Positions 1 to 8,279 of a stretch of 8,374 nucleotides of DNA are shown here, piece after piece. This stretch comes from Actinomycetes bacterium. GTDB taxonomy: Bacteria > Actinomycetota > Acidimicrobiia > Acidimicrobiales > Acidimicrobiaceae. The translations under genes were made by a program, and so were the position numbers. The DNA lies in assembly GCA_021790495.1 (NCBI GenBank), contig JAJYGZ010000113.1, forward strand, positions 1 through 8,374, given 5' to 3'. The notes under the pieces were generated by a model that had not been told where the DNA came from, made no database searches, and saw only the letters and a program-made list of their open reading frames with translations. Numbering within the stretch: position 1 is the first letter of the stretch; each line of letters begins with the position of its first letter.

Positions 1-147
1 AGCCGCATCGAGTTCGACGTGATGGCGTTGCCCGTAGCGAAAACTCAACGCATAGACGTCAAACCCGCGGTCCTTGGCTATCGCCAACGTCGTAGTCGAG
101 TCCAGTCCACCACTCAACAAGACCACGGCCGGGTCGCCAAATGCCAT
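1..147 (-). CDS. queC: 7-cyano-7-deazaguanine (preQ0) synthase QueC, N-terminal part, cut by the left edge
   Basis: QueC converts 7-carboxy-7-deazaguanine to preQ0 using ATP and ammonia, in the cytoplasmic queuosine pathway. Only the first 49 codons are in the window; the reading frame runs off base 1 intact. The PP-loop ATP-binding motif SGGLDS is at residues 12-17, preceded by the hydrophobic strand AVVLL, and the family motif YGQRH is at 38-42 followed by VEL. These three in this order are typical of QueC and not of the related tRNA-lysidine or GMP synthases. The start ATG (145-147) is chosen because the upstream in-frame stop TAA lies at 175-177 with no other start between, and GAGGAG (160-165) lies 12 bases upstream, a slightly long spacing. 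It is separated from glnII by a terminator, so it probably has its own promoter. The zinc-binding C-terminal cysteines of the family cannot be checked here. Confidence 0.93.
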   Translation of the reverse strand, partial: MAFGDPAVVLLSGGLDSTTTLAIAKDRGFDVYALSFRYGQRHHVELDAA

Positions 148-310
148 CTTTTCTCGGATCTCCTCGTCTGCCCGTTAACGTTATTCGTGTCCAGCAATCG
201 CCCGCGGAGCGATCCCTTGGGTCTACCAAGAGAAAGGCCCTCAACTGGCCAAGATTTCTAAAACGTCCTGTCCAATTGCGCACGGAAGCGCGCATTTGTT
301 CCAAGGGACC

Positions 311-338
311 AATTTAGCGCAGCCGTCTTGAAAACCAA
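311..338 (-). promoter_or_regulatory. possible sigma70-type promoter for queC
   Basis: Read on the minus strand, TTGGTT (333-338) and TAAATT (311-316) are separated by 16 bases and lie just downstream of the glnII terminator, where queC would need a promoter. The -35 matches the consensus only in TTG and the -10 in four of six positions. Transcription from here would give a leader of roughly 150 bases before the queC start. This is a weak motif match and other placements are possible. Confidence 0.22.
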
Positions 339-375
339 AAGTTCAACCCGCAGGCCGAATCCACGTTGTAGCCAT

Positions 376-412
376 AAAAAAGCTCTCCCGGAAACGAAAT
401 TTCCGGGAGAGC
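376..412 (-). terminator. Rho-independent terminator of glnII
   Basis: A perfect 13-bp inverted repeat, GCTCTCCCGGAAA (382-394) and TTTCCGGGAGAGC (400-412), with a 5-base loop, is followed on the minus strand by six T residues (376-381). It lies 36 bases past the glnII stop codon. Stem, small loop and T tract are all canonical, so glnII transcription should stop here rather than read into queC. On the plus strand there is no comparable T tract after the stem. Confidence 0.95.
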
Positions 413-448
413 CGCGAGTCAACTGCTGGGCCTGGGGCTCCAGAGCCC

Positions 449-1447
449 CTATAGCGCAGCGGAGCAGATGGTTTCGACCATAAGTCGGCTCACAACATAA
501 GGGTCGATATTGGCGTTTGGTCGGCGATCCTCAAGCCAGCCCTTGCCAGCCTTCTCTGTACCCCAGGGAATACGGATCGAAGCACCTCGGTCTGATACGC
601 CGTAGCTAAAGACGTCGTAACGGGCGGTCTCGTGCGCTCCGGTCAGACGGGCTTCGATTCCGACGCCGTAGTTGGCGATATGCTCTTCTACGTTCTGACC
701 CAGAGCCTCGCAACCAGCGATGATCGCGTCATAGCCTTCGCGCATCGCCTTGGTCGAGAAGTTGGTATGGGCTCCGGCACCGTTCCAGTCTCCAAGCACC
801 GGCTTGGCATCTAGGGTGACCACGACGTTGAAGTCCTCGGCGATGCGATAGAGCAGCCAGCGAGCCATCCAGAGCTGATCGCCGATAGCGGGTGGCGGCA
901 GGACTCCGATCTGAAACTCCCACTGCCCCATCATCACTTCAGCATTGGTCCCCTCGATCGAAAGGCCGGCGCTTATGCACGCGGCGGTATGCGCCTCGAC
1001 AATCTCGCGTCCAACCATCTTCTCCCCTCCGACGCCGCAATAGTACGGTCCCTGCGGAGCGGGGTAACCATTATCAGGCCATCCAAGCGGGCGGCCGTTC
1101 TGCATAAAGGTATATTCCTGCTCGATTCCGAACATCGGCTCCTGCTCGGCGAACTTTTCCGCCACGGCGACGCAAGCCGAGCGGGTGTTGCTCGGGTGCG
1201 GAGTCATGTCGGGAAGCATAACCTCGCATAGAACGAGGATGTTCTTGCCACCGCGGATGGGGTCGGGACAAATGAATGCTGGCTGGAGAACGCAATCGGA
1301 ATGATTGCCAGGCGCTTGATTAGTGCTCGACCCGTCAAAACCCCATATGCCTGGCTCGGCGCCGTCGGCAATGATGCGCGTCTTATTGCGCATCAACGGC
1401 GTTGGCTTGGTGCCATCGATCCAGATGTACTCAGCCTGATAGCTCAT
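449..1447 (-). CDS. glnII: type II glutamine synthetase (GSII)
   Basis: This enzyme makes glutamine from glutamate, ammonia and ATP in the cytoplasm. The 332-residue protein is of the short GSII class (about 340-350 residues), not the 450-470-residue GSI class. Visible hallmarks are GFDGSST at 36-42; the metal-binding GIEQEYTF near 107-114 (Glu109, Glu111); NAEV and QWEFQ at 168-179 (Glu170, Glu177); WNGAGAHTNFS at 221-231 with His227; RLTGAHET at 267-274 with Arg268 and Glu273; and LEDRRPN at 305-311. All active-site blocks look intact. The start is placed at MSYQAEYIWIDGT, matching the usual N-terminus, with GAAGGGAAG upstream as a Shine-Dalgarno. An upstream in-frame ATG at 1478-1480 would add 11 residues and is less likely. 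The C-terminus (CSAAL) is slightly short for the family. It appears monocistronic, with its own terminator. GSII belongs to Actinobacteria, rhizobia and eukaryotes; this one reads as actinobacterial. Confidence 0.97.
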   Translation of the reverse strand: MSYQAEYIWIDGTKPTPLMRNKTRIIADGAEPGIWGFDGSSTNQAPGNHSDCVLQPAFICPDPIRGGKNILVLCEVMLPDMTPHPSNTRSACVAVAEKFAEQEPMFGIEQEYTFMQNGRPLGWPDNGYPAPQGPYYCGVGGEKMVGREIVEAHTAACISAGLSIEGTNAEVMMGQWEFQIGVLPPPAIGDQLWMARWLLYRIAEDFNVVVTLDAKPVLGDWNGAGAHTNFSTKAMREGYDAIIAGCEALGQNVEEHIANYGVGIEARLTGAHETARYDVFSYGVSDRGASIRIPWGTEKAGKGWLEDRRPNANIDPYVVSRLMVETICSAAL

Positions 1448-1555
1448 CTCTAAGTCTTCCCTTCTTTTGGGGTCAATCAAAGGGCCCCTAAACTTCCAGT
1501 GAGTCGCCTTATCGACCGGAGCAAAAGTAGCGACATTACATTTTCATAGCTTTGT

Positions 1556-1582
1556 GTTTCGATCTCCTTTCAGAAATGTGAA
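1556..1582 (-). promoter_or_regulatory. possible GlnR-like operator upstream of glnII
   Basis: On the minus strand, about 110 bases before the glnII start, three 5-mers occur with exact 6-base spacing: TTCAC, GAAAG, GAAAC. The actinobacterial nitrogen regulator GlnR is known to bind gTnAC-n6-GaAAC repeats upstream of glutamine synthetase genes, and the first pair resembles one such a-b unit with one mismatch in each half. The second unit is poor: GAAAC stands where GTnAC is expected and the next 5-mer is CTATG. Position and spacing are suggestive; sequence match is partial. No glnR gene is in this window. Confidence 0.22.
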
Positions 1583-1614
1583 CGGCATATTAAAGCTCGA
1601 TCGAATTGCGCTTG

Positions 1615-1659
1615 ATTCGAACCTGCGAGGGCTGAGTGCTCGCCCGGGGGGGTTCGAAT
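1615..1659. repeat. 45-base inverted repeat with nested inner stem
   Basis: ATTCGAACC (1615-1623) and GGTTCGAAT (1651-1659) are perfect 9-bp inverted arms. Inside the 27-base loop a second stem, GCGAG (1625-1629) and CTCGC (1639-1643), can form, followed by a run of seven G (1646-1652). The arms resemble the tRNA T-loop consensus GTTCGAAT, but the flanks do not form a T stem or an acceptor stem on either strand. It is not followed by a T tract in the minus direction, so it is not a good terminator for queA. Function unknown; it may be a protein-binding palindrome or a leader-RNA structure. Confidence 0.6.
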
Positions 1660-1792
1660 TTTCGGAACTTGAATCTCAATACTCGGTTAAAGTGCTATGG
1701 AAAATTGCAACGGGCCCTCAACACGCATGATTGAGCTTCTCGACCCGGTCGCTCCACTACATTGGCGAGCACCTGGCGAGAGCCACCCGACC

Positions 1793-1814
1793 AAAAGTGT
1801 TCCAACGGAACACT
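1793..1814 (-). terminator. probable terminator after queA
   Basis: AGTGTTCC (1796-1803) and GGAACACT (1807-1814) form a perfect 8-bp stem around a 3-base loop, starting 21 bases past the queA stop codon. On the minus strand the stem is followed by only three extra Ts and then GG, so it is a weak intrinsic terminator. Its placement fits the end of the aminotransferase-mmsA-queA transcript. Confidence 0.55.
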
Positions 1815-1835
1815 CAGCCAGTCGAGGCCAATGGC

Positions 1836-2879
1836 TCATCGGCGTCGGTCGATGAGCATGGCGTCGCCAAACGACAAGAAGCGATAGCCGGAGTCCAATG
1901 CGTGGCGATAAATATCTAGCCATACGCCACCAACGAAGGCATCAACGAGCAGTAGGAGCGAGGAGCGGGGGATGTGAAAATTAGTCATGAGTCGGTCAAC
2001 AACCTTGAATTTGTAGTCGCCGTGAATGAATAGAGACGAATAGCCAGTCAACTCCCCGCTTGAGGCTACGGACTCAAGCGTCCTGACCACGGTGGTTCCA
2101 ATTGCGACGACACGCTTGGCGCGCGAAATCTCGGCCCATGCTTCTTGGGATACCGCGTATCTCTCCCTATGAATTGAATGGTCAGAGATTTTCGCGGTCC
2201 GGATCGGCAAGAATGTGTCGAGTCCGACAGACAGTTCAACCTTGACAATTTTTGCGCCCGCCGCCAGGATTGCCCCCATGGACTCTTGGTCAAAATGCAG
2301 CCCTGCAGTGGGAGCGGCCGCCGATGACGGCCGGTTGGAATAGACGGTTTGGTAGCGCTCAGGATCGACCAGGGGCGTCTTGATGTAAGGCGGAAGCGGC
2401 ATCTGGCCCAGAGTTTCGATCCAGGACGCGTCATCTAGTCTTACCAGTGTGCGAACCGGCGCGTCGCCGCTTCGCTCTAGGCGTTCAACGACCTCAAGGA
2501 CTCGCTTACCACTAGCGTCGAAGTACTCGCTGCCCGGCCTCACGTGGCGGCTCGGGTTACAAAGCGAAAGCCAAAGCAGCGGCTCACGCTCCTCGAGGAG
2601 CAAGAACTCAACGGCGCCGCCTGTTGCTCTTCGCAAGGGTATCCGCGCTGGCAGGACCCTGGAATCGTTGACGACGACGACGTCCCCCTCTTTGCAAAGG
2701 CTGGCGAAATCGGCAATGCGGCGATCAACAAATGGCCGCTGCGCCGCGTCGAGGAGACGCGCGGACGACCGGGGTTCGAGTGGCGATTGGGCTATTCGCT
2801 CAGGTGTCAGCGGATAGTCATACGGAGCCATCTCGTCGATGGGTTCGCCGGGGACTTCAAGAGAAACTTCGAGATTCAT
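1836..2879 (-). CDS. queA: S-adenosylmethionine:tRNA ribosyltransferase-isomerase QueA
   Basis: QueA transfers and isomerises the ribosyl part of S-adenosylmethionine onto preQ1 in tRNA, giving epoxyqueuosine, the penultimate queuosine step. With this start the protein has 347 residues, normal for the family. Conserved blocks are DYPLTPERIAQ at 21-31, NDSRVLPAR at 71-79, GQMPLPPYI at 158-166, AAPTAGLHF at 188-196, GTTVVRTLE at 261-269, TNFHIPRSSLLLLVDAF at 299-315 and RFLSFGDAML at 333-342. The usual LHVG block reads LSVG (217-220), and the usual PG before FKVVD is HG. The start is uncertain: ATGs at 2879, 2831 (331 residues) and 2915 (359 residues) are all possible. The last has a weak GAGG 12 bases upstream and the others no clear Shine-Dalgarno; 2831 gives the N-terminus closest to characterised members. 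The gene begins 58 bases after mmsA on the same strand with no visible terminator between, so cotranscription is plausible. It is unrelated in pathway to mmsA. Confidence 0.95.
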   Translation of the reverse strand: MNLEVSLEVPGEPIDEMAPYDYPLTPERIAQSPLEPRSSARLLDAAQRPFVDRRIADFASLCKEGDVVVVNDSRVLPARIPLRRATGGAVEFLLLEEREPLLWLSLCNPSRHVRPGSEYFDASGKRVLEVVERLERSGDAPVRTLVRLDDASWIETLGQMPLPPYIKTPLVDPERYQTVYSNRPSSAAAPTAGLHFDQESMGAILAAGAKIVKVELSVGLDTFLPIRTAKISDHSIHRERYAVSQEAWAEISRAKRVVAIGTTVVRTLESVASSGELTGYSSLFIHGDYKFKVVDRLMTNFHIPRSSLLLLVDAFVGGVWLDIYRHALDSGYRFLSFGDAMLIDRRR

Positions 2880-2937
2880 GGGCAAACACGATCTTATGGC
2901 CCTCGCTTGCACCATCGACAGATCTCGCCTCGAGTCC

Positions 2938-4431
<1,494 letters not shown>

Positions 4432-4479
4432 TACTATTCCTTACTGCTAAATTCCAACCGCTTCAAAACACCGGTCAAT

Positions 4480-4496
4480 ACCCGTCGACGATGGGT
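4480..4496. repeat. 17-base near-palindrome between aminotransferase gene and mmsA
   Basis: ACCCGTCGACGATGGGT is palindromic around its centre apart from one position (G4484 opposite T4492). It lies in the 79-base gap between the two genes, 15 bases past the aminotransferase stop. In the minus-strand transcript it could form a short stem interrupted by one A-C mismatch. It has no T tract, so it is not an intrinsic terminator; it may influence mRNA processing or be chance. Confidence 0.35.
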
Positions 4497-4510
4497 GTGG
4501 GCGACCCCGA

Positions 4511-5803
<1,293 letters not shown>

Positions 5804-5810
5804 GTCGGCT

Positions 5811-5816
5811 CCTCCT
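5811..5816 (-). promoter_or_regulatory. strong Shine-Dalgarno deciding the aminotransferase start
   Basis: On the minus strand AGGAGG is followed by seven bases and then the ATG at 5801-5803. This consensus site lies inside the longer frame that begins at 5842, so the longer start is unlikely. Confidence 0.9.
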
Positions 5817-5850
5817 GAGAAAAAGCTACCGCTTCTGAACAAATTACCCC

Positions 5851-5887
5851 AAAATACCGCAGTTTGTACTATTTCCTATGGTATTTT
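5851..5887. promoter_or_regulatory. candidate MocR operator in the divergent promoter region
   Basis: AAAATACC (5851-5858) and GGTATTTT (5880-5887) are perfect 8-bp inverted arms separated by 21 bases, in the middle of the 110-base gap between the aminotransferase gene and the MocR gene. On the minus strand the second arm continues as AATACCATAG, containing ATACCA, the half-site known for the MocR protein GabR of Bacillus subtilis. A third similar element, ATTACC (5843-5848), lies exactly 10 bases, about one helical turn, before AATACC (5853-5858). The local AT-rich stretch probably also contains the overlapping promoters of both genes, though I could not assign convincing -35 and -10 boxes. 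Confidence 0.55.
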
Positions 5888-5913
5888 TGTAGTGTTACAT
5901 TGATAGAGAGACG

Positions 5914-7242
5914 ATGATGGACCTCGAACTCAAGCGCGGAGACTTTGGCGGCTCTCTAGGAGCACGTGAAATCGCCAACTCCATAGAAGAGCTGATTAAA
6001 TCTCACCGCGTCGCCTTCAACTCAAAGCTTCCGGCAATTAGGGACCTGGCGCGCACCCTTGGAGTTAGCCCTACCACTGCCGCTAGCGCATACCGAGAGC
6101 TCGAGCGCCGGGGAGTCGCCAAGGGCCAGGGCCGCGCGGGAACTCTCGTAGCTCGGCGCTCGGTTGGCCTTGGAGGCGCCAGAGTCTTTCACATGGGCCC
6201 AGCCGAAAGCGAAAGCGCAGCTAACGACTACTCCACCGGCTACCCAGATCCTCGCGTGCTACTCGACTACAGCCGCTTCGCCGAAGTTGCGGCGAGCGGC
6301 GCCAGTGCCCGGACCTTCTTGAATAGAGCAGTTTGCGAGGAGCTGGCGGAGCCGCTAAAAGTTCTGCTGGGCGTGGGCGATGACGAACTCACCGTGGTGA
6401 ATGGTTCGCTCGATGCCCTGGATCGCGTCTTGGCTCAAGTCTGCGTTCCCGGAGACCGCGTCGTGGTCGAGGAGCCCAATTTCCCACCGATCTTTGACCT
6501 ACTCGAGGTGCACAGACTCATAGCCACTCCAGTGAGATCCGATGCCGACGGAATAGTTCCCCAATCGCTTGTCCAAGCACTTCAAATGCGGCCGCGGGCT
6601 ATGATTATGCAGCCCAGGGCGCAAAATCCAACCGGAGTGTCGATGAGCGGCACGCGCTTTGACGAATTGGCCGCGCTGCTTTTCGACTCCGACATCACCA
6701 CATTGATAGAGGATGACCACTCCGGAGATGTCTCGATGTCTCCGCGTCGCTCGCTGCGCGGGTCGATTCGGGCAGATGTAGTCACTATCTTCGGCTTTTC
6801 CAAATCGCACGGCCCCGACCTGCGAATATCAGCCATCGCGGCACCGCCGCAGCTAATTTCACGAATCGTCGCCCGCCGCCGTCTCGGTCCATCGTGGACC
6901 AGCGAGATTCTTCAGCGAATTCTCGCACTTACCCTCAAGGACCCGAGGGCCCAAGATGAAGTGGAGCGGGCGCGGCAAATCTACTCCAAGCGGCTCATGG
7001 GTCTGGTTGATTGCCTGAGCGAAACGCCCTCGCCCGTTTGGTCGCGGGACGGGCTCAACGCCTGGGTGCCCGTTTCAAGCGAAATCGGCGCAATTACCGA
7101 TCTGGCACGTATCGGCATGGTTGTCGCCCCGGGAAGCGCCTTTCACCTCGTCCCACCCCAACAGCCTCACATCCGAATCACCACCGCGTCGCTCGCCTCC
7201 GAGATCGAAGCGATGATGCCGGTTCTTCGCCGCTGGCTCTAA
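5914..7242 (+). CDS. MocR-family transcriptional regulator (GntR winged helix plus aminotransferase-like domain)
   Basis: The 442-residue protein has a GntR-type winged helix at about 15-80 (LPAIRDLARTLGVSPTTAASAY at 39-60 covers the recognition region, then the wing around GQGRAGT), a short linker, and a fold-type I aminotransferase-like domain from about 100 to the end. PLP-binding features are preserved: QNPTG (Asn238), EDDHSGD (266-272, Asp267/Asp268), FSKSHGPDLR with the Schiff-base Lys297 and Arg304, and HIRITT with Arg421, the position that holds a substrate carboxylate in real aminotransferases. It can therefore probably bind PLP and sense an amino acid adduct, as GabR does with GABA. 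Two tandem ATGs (5914 and 5917) could serve as start; GAGAG is better spaced for the second. It is divergent from the aminotransferase-mmsA pair and is most likely their regulator. The linker is short for the family. The effector is unknown. Confidence 0.92.
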   Translation: MMDLELKRGDFGGSLGAREIANSIEELIKSHRVAFNSKLPAIRDLARTLGVSPTTAASAYRELERRGVAKGQGRAGTLVARRSVGLGGARVFHMGPAESESAANDYSTGYPDPRVLLDYSRFAEVAASGASARTFLNRAVCEELAEPLKVLLGVGDDELTVVNGSLDALDRVLAQVCVPGDRVVVEEPNFPPIFDLLEVHRLIATPVRSDADGIVPQSLVQALQMRPRAMIMQPRAQNPTGVSMSGTRFDELAALLFDSDITTLIEDDHSGDVSMSPRRSLRGSIRADVVTIFGFSKSHGPDLRISAIAAPPQLISRIVARRRLGPSWTSEILQRILALTLKDPRAQDEVERARQIYSKRLMGLVDCLSETPSPVWSRDGLNAWVPVSSEIGAITDLARIGMVVAPGSAFHLVPPQQPHIRITTASLASEIEAMMPVLRRWL

Positions 7243-7261
7243 CCTTGGCTATTCGCCCAGG
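7243..7261 (+). terminator. weak hairpin directly after the MocR gene
   Basis: CCTTGGC (7243-7249) pairs with GCCCAGG (7255-7261) at six of seven positions around a 5-base loop, starting at the base after the stop codon. There is no T tract after it, so intrinsic termination is doubtful. It is listed because no better terminator is seen before the next gene. Confidence 0.2.
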
Positions 7262-7524
7262 ACAATGTGGACTCTGGCGCGCCGTGGCAAAGGTCAAGTC
7301 CTTGGGAGCTGATCGCACAATTCTGATTGGGCCATCCCATCGATGCGCAGCGGCAAAGAGGGTCGTTTAACTTCAAGTGGGCACTTGGTCGATACTTCGT
7401 CTGAAGCTAGCGCGCAACGGCTCTGACGCCGGAGTTCAAACAGGTGGGTTTCAAGACGCTTCAAAGACCGCGAAAGGGATCCACTGGCGCTGCGTCGCAA
7501 GTTGAGTTAGCTTTTAGGTGGCGG

Positions 7525-7546
7525 CGATCGTCAATTGGACGAATCG
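7525..7546 (+). repeat. inverted repeat upstream of the CBS-domain gene
   Basis: CGATCGTC (7525-7532) is complementary to GACG-A-ATCG (7538-7546) with one bulged A, around a 5-base loop (AATTG). It lies about 57 bases before the start codon, so it could be an operator or part of the leader RNA. An 8-bp stem with a bulge can also arise by chance. Confidence 0.35.
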
Positions 7547-7590
7547 ATAGATTTGAACTCCGCGCTTGGTTGGATAAGTCCAAACCTCAA

Positions 7591-7595
7591 AGGAG
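7591..7595 (+). promoter_or_regulatory. Shine-Dalgarno deciding the CBS-domain gene start
   Basis: AGGAG lies seven bases before the ATG at 7603-7605. It selects this ATG over the upstream in-frame ATG at 7444, which would add 53 residues without family resemblance. Confidence 0.85.
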
Positions 7596-7602
7596 CATCG
7601 CG

Positions 7603-8109
7603 ATGAACCTCGGACAGTCCTCGACGGAAAAGCCTGATGCTGGCGCCGTCAAAGTCTCAGAGATCATGAATACCAGCGTGATATCGGTAGGGCCCACGGC
7701 CAGCGTACAGGAGGCCGCCGAAGTACTTTCCAAAAACGCCATTGCAGCACTCGTTGTCGTGGACGAGAAAGCCAAGCTGCTAGGTATCTTGAGCGACGAC
7801 GATCTTCTCGTCGAAGGAGCCCGCCTTCATATCCCGACGGTCTTTGGCCTGCTCGGAGACGTAGGGGCCTGGCCGCCCTCGGTATTTCGCTTCGAGCGCG
7901 AGCTTCGAGTCGCCTTTGCGAGAACTGTGGCCGACGCGATGACCAAAAAGGTGGTCTGCTGCGCCCCGGAGGACACCATCGAGGCCGCCGCCACGCTCAT
8001 GCACGATCGCAAGGTGCGCCTGCTTCCGGTTATCGCCAACGAGCGCGTCGTCGGCGTGATTACCCGTTCGGATGTGTTGAGATTCCTTTTCAAGCCCGCA
8101 ACGCAGTAG
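7603..8109 (+). CDS. stand-alone two-CBS-domain (Bateman module) protein
   Basis: A 168-residue cytoplasmic protein made almost only of a CBS pair. The first CBS domain covers about 18-72 (VSEIMNTSVISVGPTASVQEAAEVL begins it at 18-42; VVVDEKAKLLGILSDDDLL closes it at 51-69). The second covers about 108-164 (TVADAMTKKVVCCAPEDT, then RLLPVIANERVVGVITRSDVLR). Both carry the G-[IV]-[IL]-[ST]-x-x-D ending (GILSDDD at 61-67, GVITRSD at 151-157) whose Ser/Thr and Asp typically contact the ribose of adenosine nucleotides. Between them, residues 73-107 form a longer insertion with Trp90-Pro-Pro, seen in some single CBS-pair proteins. There is no enzyme or membrane domain. CBS pairs usually sense AMP, ATP or S-adenosylmethionine; the partner is unknown and neighbours give no firm clue. 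It is convergent with the next gene. Confidence 0.9.
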   Translation: MNLGQSSTEKPDAGAVKVSEIMNTSVISVGPTASVQEAAEVLSKNAIAALVVVDEKAKLLGILSDDDLLVEGARLHIPTVFGLLGDVGAWPPSVFRFERELRVAFARTVADAMTKKVVCCAPEDTIEAAATLMHDRKVRLLPVIANERVVGVITRSDVLRFLFKPATQ

Positions 8110-8279
8110 TTGGGCCATAAACAAGCCTCGACCCGGACGCGGCCTCGGCCACAATGGGATCTATCGCGGTGTCGGAAATGCTTAGGTTCCTATCGCCAAG
8201 TCGAACTACCTCCGTCGAATAATTTCGCGTCGCGGATTTAAAAGGGAGAGGTGTACCTGGAAGGATCTCCGCGTGCGCG

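Larger units (their letters stand above)
1448..1835. other. 388-base gap between queA and glnII
   Basis: No convincing protein-coding frame is visible on either strand. The gap should hold the glnII promoter and leader (minus strand), a possible GlnR-like site, a long inverted repeat, and the end of the queA transcript; these are listed separately. Close to the glnII ribosome binding site there is also a small imperfect stem, TTTGGGG (1466-1472) against CCCC-T-AAA (1485-1492), which would sit in the glnII leader RNA just before the Shine-Dalgarno. Confidence 0.6.
7243..7602. other. 360-base gap before the CBS-domain gene
   Basis: I see no convincing coding frame here on either strand; the possible short translations are basic and low in recognisable motifs. 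The CBS frame stays open upstream to 7444, but those 53 extra codons do not resemble a CBS protein and the strong Shine-Dalgarno lies within them. The gap contains the weak hairpin after the MocR gene, an inverted repeat at 7525-7546, and near its end TTGGA (7569-7573) with TCCAA (7578-7582), a small stem just before the ribosome binding site. No clear promoter could be assigned. Confidence 0.5.

Noticed and set aside
59..304. An 81-codon open frame on the minus strand overlapping queC
   Set aside because: It runs in another frame through the queC start region and its translation has no motif, while the queC frame shows SGGLDS and YGQRH.
148..375. A preQ1 riboswitch in the queC leader
   Set aside because: I looked for the conserved preQ1-I core (an early GGTTC-like stem, an ACACCC-like segment and an A-rich tail leading to the ribosome binding site) and could not find it in the right order.
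1605..1670. A tRNA gene suggested by GGTTCGAAT on both strands
   Set aside because: The T-loop-like heptamer is there, but the five bases on each side do not pair into a T stem, and no acceptor stem, anticodon arm or CCA end can be placed on either strand.
5804..5842. A 13-codon N-terminal extension of the aminotransferase from the ATG at 5842
   Set aside because: A perfect AGGAGG lies inside this extension at ideal distance from the ATG at 5801-5803, and the extra residues are not family-like.
8120..8150. A terminator between the convergent CBS and ligase genes
   Set aside because: The GC-rich stretch contains GCCTCG twice as a direct repeat, not inverted, so no stable stem with a T tract could be drawn.
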